Shown: piece after piece, positions 7,002 to 11,856 of the stretch
Layout: each line of letters opens with the position of its first letter
Numbering within the stretch: position 1 is the first letter of the stretch
DNA from: an uncultured Anaerocolumna sp.
Lineage (GTDB): Bacteria; Bacillota; Clostridia; Lachnospirales; Lachnospiraceae
Assembly: GCA_937901695.1 (NCBI GenBank)
Contig: CALDJN010000272.1
Location: 1-11,856 of the forward strand
Reading direction: 5' to 3'
DNA: 11,856 bases
Program-made: the position numbers and the translations under genes
Notes under the pieces: model-generated
Databases searched by the model: none
Seen by the model: the letters and a program-made list of their open reading frames with translations, nothing else
Told to the model about the DNA's origin: nothing

Positions 7002-8222
7002 TTAATAAACTGTAAATTGCTTATTGATTACTGTAGTTGTACCTGATGCATTGGTTCCGATTACTTTATAATAATAAGTTCCTCTTGCAAGCTTATTAAA
7101 ATATACATAGGCATCCACATTTGCTATATTATAACTTCTTGTATTTGGATATACTGTTTTTCCAGTCACTAAAGTACCTGAAGTATTATATACACCAATT
7201 GTTAATTGAGTAATATTGGAATTACTACTAGTTACTGTACCATAAATCGAATATGCCTTCCCATATGGTAAAGAAGTCGGATAATTATATCCGGAAGCTG
7301 TTAGTGTACTTACAACAGTAAATCTTTTATTTATTACAGTTGAATTACTTGACGCATTTGTAGCAATGGCTTTATAATCATACGTTCCCGGGGTAAGATT
7401 GTTAAAATATACATAGGCATCCACATTTGCTATATTATAACTTTTCGCATTTGGATATACCGTTTTTCCTGTTACTAATTGACCTAATGTATTATATACT
7501 CCGACAGTTAGTTGTGAAATATTCGAAACAGCACTTGATACGGTTCCATATATAGAATATGTCTGACCAGCTGTTAAAGTAGTAGGGTAATTGTATCCAG
7601 AAGCGGGTAGAGTGTCTGCAGTAGTGCCGTTGGCTTTATAATAATCCGCTCTTATAATTGTTCCATCCCATTGATTTAATGTGGTTTTACTATAACCTGG
7701 ATCATTAATATAAACCACACCACCGGAACACCTAGTGACAGCAACTGAATGTCTATTATAATCAACACGTACCTCTACATGATATCCGGAGTTTAGTAGT
7801 GAATTAATAGACGAATAAATAGAAGAAAAGGATGAGTACGTATAATCAGCAGAACCTACTTTGTAAAAATTAGGTGAATTGGTCTGAGTTAATGCACTAT
7901 CACTCAAGTTACCATCTAATTCCACATTACTAGAATAACTAATATAACCTGCATTTGTATAACGGTTTCTAAGTACTCCGGGATTAAAATTACTTTCGCT
8001 TTCAACACCTGCGCCTACCATTAGCATTGCTAAAGTTGTAATTTTACATCCCCAAGCTGCCATTGTTCCATTTTTACCAAGCGGCAAGGAACCCCATCTT
8101 GGATCATTTTGTTTCCAAGCCGGATAAGTAGCAGCTTTAACTTCAATAGCTGGTGTCAGACTTGCACTAAAAAATAATGCAAAGACTAAAAAGAAGCATA
8201 AAATCCGTTTCATTTTTTTCAT
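7002..8222 (-). CDS. Secreted C39-like cysteine peptidase with two C-terminal repeats
   Basis: This 406-residue exported protein has a signal peptide (MKKMKRILCFFLVFALFFSA, cleavage likely near VKA-AT at 30/31). A papain-like C39-type domain follows (about 35-200): WKQNDPRWGSLPLG, then AAWGCKITTLAML with the probable nucleophile Cys59, His158 in NRHSVAVT, and Asp174 in YINDPG. Residues 207-304 and 309-406 are two copies of a beta-rich repeat with a 102-residue period (ASGYNYP, YSIYGTV, GVYNT, GKTVYPN, NVDAYVYFN), probably for binding or spacing at the cell surface. The substrate is unknown; a peptide or cell-wall role is inference. The ATG at 8222 is preferred over an upstream GTG because GAAAGGTGG (8231-8239, minus strand) lies just before it. 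No clear terminator is seen. Confidence 0.85.
   Translation of the reverse strand: MKKMKRILCFFLVFALFFSASLTPAIEVKAATYPAWKQNDPRWGSLPLGKNGTMAAWGCKITTLAMLMVGAGVESESNFNPGVLRNRYTNAGYISYSSNVELDGNLSDSALTQTNSPNFYKVGSADYTYSSFSSIYSSINSLLNSGYHVEVRVDYNRHSVAVTRCSGGVVYINDPGYSKTTLNQWDGTIIRADYYKANGTTADTLPASGYNYPTTLTAGQTYSIYGTVSSAVSNISQLTVGVYNTLGQLVTGKTVYPNAKSYNIANVDAYVYFNNLTPGTYDYKAIATNASSNSTVINKRFTVVSTLTASGYNYPTSLPYGKAYSIYGTVTSSNSNITQLTIGVYNTSGTLVTGKTVYPNTRSYNIANVDAYVYFNKLARGTYYYKVIGTNASGTTTVINKQFTVY
7096..7443 (-). repeat. Direct repeats within the C39-like gene (42 identical bases)
   Basis: 7096-7137 and 7402-7443 are identical over 42 bases, 306 bases apart, which equals the 102-codon protein repeat. They encode SYNIANVDAYVYFN in both repeats. 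Such identity at the DNA level points to recent duplication, conversion or strong constraint, and could allow loss or gain of a repeat by recombination. Confidence 0.85.
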
Positions 8223-8270
8223 AATATGTACCACCTTTCATATAATATTTTACATTTTGTTACTGTAATA

Positions 8271-8299
8271 ATTATACTACTAACTGGCAATACTTACAA
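8271..8299 (-). promoter_or_regulatory. Sigma-A-type promoter of the C39-like gene
   Basis: On the minus strand, TTGTAA (8294-8299) and TATAAT (8271-8276) are separated by exactly 17 bases. The predicted start near 8264 gives a leader of about 40 bases that ends in the GAAAGGTGG ribosome binding site. Confidence 0.7.
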
Positions 8300-8361
8300 T
8301 ATTCCTAATCTCTCCATATACAAGAACTTTTAGCTATATTTAGTTAATATTCTACAAATCA

Positions 8362-8478
8362 CTATGCATTTTGATTTATTTCATCTTTCTTTTCAAAACA
8401 TGCTTTCATTGTGTCGAAAAGTTTTTAAAATATTTTGGAATTAATAGTCCTGGAAGAAATTCTAATTTTACCTGCTGA
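8362..8478 (-). pseudogene. Decayed fragment of a second DUF2812 gene
   Basis: Read on the minus strand from 8478, the DNA encodes SAGKIRISSRTINSKIF, an in-frame stop at 8425-8427, then KLFDTMKACFEKKDEINQNA and a stop at 8362-8364. The first part matches SAGRIRTSPGTINSEI (96-111) of the intact DUF2812 protein next door, and KACF plus a basic tail matches its extreme C-terminus (KACFRIG, 194-200). About 80 codons between these parts are missing, as is the N-terminal half. DNA similarity is also visible (about 36 of 47 bases against 8828-8874, and a shared 12-mer AAAACATGCTTT). It looks like an old duplicate, broken by deletion and cut at its 5' side by the repeat at 8487. Confidence 0.6.
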
Positions 8479-8486
8479 GCCTTAAA

Positions 8487-8512
8487 AATTGTCATTCCAG
8501 GTGCCTGGCACC
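8487..8512. repeat. Composite repeat remnant: AATTGTCATTC plus GGTGCCTGGCACC
   Basis: AATTGTCATTC (8487-8497) equals the outer end of the inverted repeat at 6698. Two bases later comes the palindromic 13-mer GGTGCCTGGCACC (8500-8512), identical to 6621-6633. The two repeat families lie side by side here as they do after gpsA. The spot separates the DUF2812 remnant from the intact gene. Confidence 0.65.
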
Positions 8513-8520
8513 AAATCATC

Positions 8521-9150
8521 TTACTCTACAGTGGTATCTTTTTTTATCTTCCCAATTCTAAAACATGCTTTAAATACTGTAATAAAAAAGGGTATACAAA
8601 CACATAGGATTAATCCTTTTATTCCATAGTATAATGTATTTACTAATTGCTGATTATCAATAAAGTCTAACTTAGTTTTACCTACAATCATTAGGATAAG
8701 TAAAGCAATTATAGGAAATATAAATGCATTTCTAACTTTTCTGTAATGAGATAATTTATCTTTTCTTTCTGTAAATATCTCAAAAGGTTTACCATCATTT
8801 TTCTTCTCTAAAATTAATATTTCTGAATTAATGGTTCCGGGAGAAGTCCTGATTCTACCTGCTGACATACTAAATTGAATTCGCCCATAAGAGTAGTTGC
8901 CAAAGCCAAAATTCTTGGTGAAGGAATGAATTCCAAGGTCTTCTAAAAAGGCCCTGTAATTTTTTTGTTCGGACATTGATTTATCAATAATAAATTCTAT
9001 TTTATAAATATACTCAGAAGGTTCACATTTTTCAAAATAGTAAAAAAGTTTTGAAGTCTTTATTAATTTGAATCCTTGCTGCGCCTTCTCATTTAACCAT
9101 TTTTCTTGTTTATCTAAATCACTAAAAAATACTTTAAAAGTTTTAATCAT
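8521..9150 (-). CDS. DUF2812 membrane protein, partner of PadR
   Basis: This 209-residue protein has an N-terminal DUF2812 domain (FKVFFSDLDKQEKWLNEKAQ, 5-24, with Tyr/Phe-rich strands such as KLFYYFEKC) over about 1-115. Two membrane helices follow (about 141-158 and 174-196), then a basic tail KIKKD. The function of DUF2812 proteins is not known; they often lie directly behind a padR gene and are presumed to act at the membrane. The ATG at 9150 is chosen because GGAGGT (9158-9163, minus strand) precedes it and it overlaps the padR stop by 8 bases, so translation is probably coupled. An upstream start at 9219 would lie deep inside padR. A broken relative lies just downstream at 8362-8478. 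Confidence 0.85.
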   Translation of the reverse strand: MIKTFKVFFSDLDKQEKWLNEKAQQGFKLIKTSKLFYYFEKCEPSEYIYKIEFIIDKSMSEQKNYRAFLEDLGIHSFTKNFGFGNYSYGRIQFSMSAGRIRTSPGTINSEILILEKKNDGKPFEIFTERKDKLSHYRKVRNAFIFPIIALLILMIVGKTKLDFIDNQQLVNTLYYGIKGLILCVCIPFFITVFKACFRIGKIKKDTTVE

Positions 9151-9475
9151 AGTATTTACCTCCAATAATTTTATTAGCGAATAGAAGCAGTTTTGACAAG
9201 CGTTCAATTTCAGACTCAACCATTTCTCGCCCCAAATCTGTTATAATATATTCTTTTTTACGTTCCAAATTTTTTTCATTCACAGGCTCAATCCATTTCT
9301 TTTTTAATAAATTATTAATTGCGCCATATAGTGTACCTGCACCCAACACCAAACGTCCTTCCGTTTCTTTTTCGATGAATTGCATAATGCCATATCCATG
9401 ATTTGGAGTATATACCGAAAGAAGTATATACAAAGTTGCTTCTGTTAAGGCGCCGCCTTTCACCGTATCTCTCAT
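9143..9475 (-). CDS. PadR-family transcriptional regulator
   Basis: This 110-residue protein has the full PadR winged-helix pattern: LTEATLYILLSVYTPNHGYG (10-29), then IMQFIEKETEGRLVLGAGTLYGAINNLLKKKWI (30-62) and the EYIITDLGREMV wing (about 74-85). A short C-terminal helix follows for dimer formation. PadR proteins are usually repressors of their own operon and of a linked membrane protein or transporter, often responding to small toxic compounds; the ligand here is unknown. AGAGGTG (9486-9492, minus strand) precedes the ATG at 9475. Its promoter carries two direct repeats that fit autoregulation, and it overlaps the DUF2812 gene by 8 bases. Confidence 0.93.
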   Translation of the reverse strand: MRDTVKGGALTEATLYILLSVYTPNHGYGIMQFIEKETEGRLVLGAGTLYGAINNLLKKKWIEPVNEKNLERKKEYIITDLGREMVESEIERLSKLLLFANKIIGGKYYD

Positions 9476-9516
9476 GTAACATCACACCTCTTTAATATTC
9501 GTATTTTTTTATAACT

Positions 9517-9556
9517 ATATCACTATCCGTAATATGAATATATCAGTAAACGTAAT
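9517..9556. promoter_or_regulatory. Paired direct repeats, likely PadR operators
   Basis: ATATCACTATCCGTAAT (9517-9533) and ATATCAGTAAACGTAAT (9540-9556) match at 14 of 17 positions and stand 23 bases apart, about two helical turns. The second copy fills most of the -10/-35 spacer of the padR promoter and the first covers the predicted transcription start, so a bound repressor would block RNA polymerase. Confidence 0.55.
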
Positions 9557-9565
9557 AAAAGTCAA
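9537..9565 (-). promoter_or_regulatory. Sigma-A-type promoter of padR-DUF2812
   Basis: On the minus strand, TTGACT (9560-9565) and TATATT (9537-9542) are separated by 17 bases. The start is expected near 9530, leaving a leader of about 55 bases before padR. Confidence 0.7.
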
Positions 9566-9782
9566 TAGCGCTATATAAGAATAAAGTAAGAAAGTTTAGA
9601 TTAAAGTTTAAGACATTGTAAAGGAGTAATTTACTATATAGAAAATAGTGGTAGATATTTTTTGAAAATCATATATAATAATTATAAGCTCAACAAAATA
9701 TTAAGTATTTTAAATATCCAATTAAAATATAATCTATTTTGAAAATTGAACCTAAAAAATTTAATTTAACTTTTGGAGGCGT
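9566..9782. other. AT-rich divergent intergenic region
   Basis: This is the rest of the 307-base gap between padR and the nucleotidyltransferase gene. It is very AT-rich and holds several partial -10 words (TATAAT at 9674-9679 and 9728-9733) without a convincing -35 at the right distance, so no promoter for the plus-strand gene is assigned. GGAGG at 9775-9779 is the ribosome binding site of the gene at 9783. I see no RNA gene or ORF. Confidence 0.5.
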
Positions 9783-10553
9783 ATGAAAACAAGCATAGAT
9801 ATTATGGTTAAAGCAATCAAAAATATTTTAATAAATAATAATCCTTCTATTTATCTATTTGGCTCAGTGGTATTAGATGATTTTCAATTAGGTTGGAGCG
9901 ATATTGATATTCTATGTTTAACAGAGTATCCCATATCGAGTGACCAAGCAGATAAACTTCTTCATTTACGGCAAACATTATCTGCAAAATACATAAATAA
10001 TCCGTATTTCAGAGCATTTGAGGGTGGCTTTATATTTTTCGAAGCATTCTTAAATAAACAAGATGATAAGGTTGTTTATTGGGGAACAAGTGGTGAAAGA
10101 ATAACGAACCATTATGAATTTGACGTATTTTCTTTGATGGGATTAATTGATTATGGAGAATTATTGTATGGTAAGGAAATAAGGTTTCTGCTGAATTATC
10201 CGAATTCTAATGAACAACTTGAAGCCATTAAAGATTATCATAATATAATTAGAAAATATTTTGTAAACACAGGTAGAAGTTTGTACTCAGCAGGTAACTT
10301 GTTGGATATAGCCAGGTGCTTGTACACTTTACGATTTGGTAAAATAATCAGTAAGACAAGTGCTAGTGTATGGGCTCTTGAAAATAATTTGGTTCCTAAT
10401 ATAAAAATTATGAGTAGGGTACTAGAGATTAGAAAAAATCCAAATTTTTATAAAAATGATGAAGAAACCTTAACTTGGTTGGAATCATTAGGTCCATATA
10501 TCATGGAATTTGCAGATATATTAGAAAAAGAGATAAATTCATTAAATTCATAA
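9783..10553 (+). CDS. AadA-like nucleotidyltransferase (aminoglycoside adenylyltransferase-related)
   Basis: This 256-residue protein has an N-terminal nucleotidyltransferase fold with the motif FGSVVLDDFQLGWSDIDIL (26-44): Gly27-Ser28 and the metal-binding pair Asp40/Asp42. Glu87 (in FFEAFL) lies where AadA enzymes place a third carboxylate. The C-terminal half is helical and like the DUF4111/AadA C-terminal domain: LYGKEIRFLL (128-137), then NLLDIARCLYTLRFGKIISKTSASVWAL (172-199). Classical AadA/ANT(9) proteins of similar length adenylylate streptomycin or spectinomycin; whether this one does is not shown by the sequence. GGAGG (9775-9779) lies 3 bases before the ATG. It is not an MNT/HEPN toxin pair: no HEPN partner is present. 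Confidence 0.8.
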   Translation: MKTSIDIMVKAIKNILINNNPSIYLFGSVVLDDFQLGWSDIDILCLTEYPISSDQADKLLHLRQTLSAKYINNPYFRAFEGGFIFFEAFLNKQDDKVVYWGTSGERITNHYEFDVFSLMGLIDYGELLYGKEIRFLLNYPNSNEQLEAIKDYHNIIRKYFVNTGRSLYSAGNLLDIARCLYTLRFGKIISKTSASVWALENNLVPNIKIMSRVLEIRKNPNFYKNDEETLTWLESLGPYIMEFADILEKEINSLNS

Positions 10554-10636
10554 AGATTTATAGATGCAAATAGATATGGTCTATTTCCTAGAAAAAGATA
10601 CACATACACTTACAAGGGAATTGAGGAGAATGATAA

Positions 10637-11164
10637 ATGGTTGATATTAAAAAAGTCTCATCTGTACTTATTGTATTGTTAGTAACTGTAATGTTTCTTC
10701 TATGTTGTAAGAAAAAGAATCCTGAAATTCAAACAACAATTACACTAGAAAATATTTCAGAAAAGGAATACGAATCTATTAAGTATTTATCTAATCAAGA
10801 AAAAGGTGCTCGTGAAGATTATAAAAAGTTAACTGCCCATGTAGAGATTACAAATTCAAAGAAAGCAGTTGAAAGAATGATAAACATACCGAATTTATAT
10901 ATTATTAATGAATATGACGGGCTAAGAGTAATCAATGGTCAAAGTGAGAGCCGTAATAATGTAGGTAAAGAAGAAACTGCTGATTGTTTAGAAAGTATTA
11001 TATTTAATAGTAAAGGATTAAGTGAACAAAATATTAGAAATATATATAATGACTCCGTAATTTATATTGCTTATAGATTAAAGGATAGTGAGGTAACAGA
11101 GAATAAAGTTTCAATAGGAAAGGAAACGATTATAAAAGAACAAGGTTTTCAATTTTTGTATTAA
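10637..11164 (+). CDS. Unrecognised membrane-anchored or lipoprotein-like protein
   Basis: I do not recognise this 175-residue protein. It has a short basic start (MVDIKK), a hydrophobic segment at 8-22 and Cys-Cys at 23-24, then a Lys-rich stretch. Leu-Leu-Cys-Cys is a poor lipobox, because the residue before the second Cys is normally small, so it may be a lipoprotein or simply a single-pass anchored protein. The outside domain is polar and charged, without a motif I can name. AGGAG at 10624-10628 sets the ATG. It lies 83 bases after the nucleotidyltransferase gene and may be cotranscribed with it; a 7-bp hairpin (10568-10586) without a T-run stands between them. Confidence 0.7.
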   Translation: MVDIKKVSSVLIVLLVTVMFLLCCKKKNPEIQTTITLENISEKEYESIKYLSNQEKGAREDYKKLTAHVEITNSKKAVERMINIPNLYIINEYDGLRVINGQSESRNNVGKEETADCLESIIFNSKGLSEQNIRNIYNDSVIYIAYRLKDSEVTENKVSIGKETIIKEQGFQFLY

Positions 11165-11293
11165 ATTTTTGAATTCATATAAAATATATAGATGACAATG
11201 GTAATGAAATACCATGTTAAGATATAGTTGATTTTATATTTGAGAAAAAGATTAGATTATAATTATCATAAACAAATGTAAATGGAGGTAAGT

Positions 11294-11803
11294 ATGATAC
11301 GTTTAAGACCATATAAAGCTTGTGATGCACAATACATTGTAAAGTGGATAAAAAATGAACAGGAATTTAGGCTATGGAGTGCTGACAGATATGATGAATT
11401 TCCAATTGATGCAGATAAAATGAATAAACATTATGAAGCATATAAAGATAGTGATTCATTTTGGCCAATGACTGCATTCGATGAAAATGGTGTCATTGGT
11501 CATCTTATAATGCGTTTCACAGATGGAAAAAAGAATATTATAAGATTTGGATTTATTATTGTAGATGATTCTTTGAGAGGAAAAGGATATGGATACGGGA
11601 TGCTTCATTTAGCTATAAAGTATGGGTTTGAAATTCTAAGAGTTAACAAGATTACTTTAGGAGTATTTGAGCAAAATAGATCGGCTATTAAATGTTATAA
11701 ATCAGTGGGATTTAAAGAAGTAGCTCATGAGAAAAAATGTTATAATATTTTAGGAGAAAACTGGAATAGTATTGAAATGGAAATGCAAGAAATGCAAAGA
11801 TAA
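11294..11803 (+). CDS. GNAT-family N-acetyltransferase
   Basis: This 169-residue protein has the GNAT fold in the style of RimJ/RimL-type and small-molecule acetyltransferases. It begins IRLRPYKACDAQYIVKWI. The acetyl-CoA binding motif A is IIVDDSLRGKGYGYGML with RGKGYG at about 96-101, and motif B is FEQNRSAIKCYKSVGF. The acceptor is unknown. The ATG at 11294 is used because GGAGGT (11284-11289) lies just upstream; the ATG at 11282 would overlap that site. The C-terminus, EMEMQEMQR, is built from the 15-bp repeat that continues beyond the stop codon, so the end of this gene may have been rewritten by repeat growth. Confidence 0.88.
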   Translation: MIRLRPYKACDAQYIVKWIKNEQEFRLWSADRYDEFPIDADKMNKHYEAYKDSDSFWPMTAFDENGVIGHLIMRFTDGKKNIIRFGFIIVDDSLRGKGYGYGMLHLAIKYGFEILRVNKITLGVFEQNRSAIKCYKSVGFKEVAHEKKCYNILGENWNSIEMEMQEMQR

Positions 11804-11856
11804 GAAATGCAAAGATAAGAAATGCAAAGATAAGAAATGCAAAGATAAGAAATGCA
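11789..11856 (+). repeat. 15-bp tandem repeat carrying the stop codon, runs off window
   Basis: GAAATGCAAAGATAA is repeated perfectly from 11789: four full units (11789-11803, 11804-11818, 11819-11833, 11834-11848) and eight bases of a fifth at the window end. In the frame of the acetyltransferase each unit reads Glu-Met-Gln-Arg-stop, and the gene ends with the first unit. The total copy number cannot be seen. Confidence 0.95.

Noticed and set aside
8521..9475. Toxin-antitoxin pair (PadR plus DUF2812)
   Set aside because: The overlap and size resemble a TA module, but PadR with a DUF2812 membrane protein is a common regulator-target pair and no toxin motif is seen.
9783..11164. MNT/HEPN-type or abortive infection system
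   Set aside because: The nucleotidyltransferase has the longer AadA-type C-terminal domain, and its neighbour shows no HEPN RxxxxH motif.

Overview
The window is AT-rich, with compact housekeeping genes preceded by strong GGAGG-type ribosome binding sites and sigma-A-like promoters. It reads as a low-GC Firmicute of the Clostridia. The gene set FlhB-like/YraN/PgeF/DUF512 radical SAM/Der/PlsY/GpsA and the style of the secreted repeat protein suggest a Lachnospiraceae-type organism (inference; no marker gene was compared).

Layout. 1-80: the cut end of an interspersed palindromic repeat. 227-1005: a small FlhB-like cytosolic protein and a YraN-family protein in one operon. 1083-1195: a MITE-like palindrome flanked by AGAATT direct repeats, directly upstream of pgeF (1206-2045), a purine nucleoside phosphorylase of the YfiH/LACC1 family. 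2096-6591: a sigma-A-type promoter followed by DUF512 radical SAM protein, der, plsY and gpsA, all on the plus strand. These serve ribosome assembly (Der) and the entry into phospholipid synthesis (GpsA makes glycerol-3-phosphate, PlsY acylates it).

6592-7001 lies between the convergent gpsA and the minus-strand gene that follows. It is filled with repeats: a GGTGCCTGGCACC hairpin, a 33-bp near-perfect inverted repeat of the TGTCATTCTGAGCC type, and a 32-bp-period tandem array that looks grown out of the end of that inverted repeat. After this the character changes from core to accessory genes: a secreted C39-like cysteine peptidase with two 102-residue C-terminal repeats (7002-8222, minus), a decayed DUF2812 fragment (8362-8478), and a padR-DUF2812 pair (8521-9475, minus) whose promoter carries paired direct repeats that look like PadR operators. 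The plus strand then has an AadA-like nucleotidyltransferase (9783-10553), an unrecognised membrane-anchored or lipoprotein-like protein (10637-11164) and a GNAT acetyltransferase (11294-11803). The last gene's stop codon lies inside a 15-bp tandem repeat that runs off the window.

I do not see a clear undescribed multi-gene system. The best leads are structural: the MITE-like insertion with a possible hybrid promoter before pgeF, the tandem array derived from a palindrome end, the PadR promoter architecture, the DUF2812 remnant, and the stop-codon-containing minisatellite.
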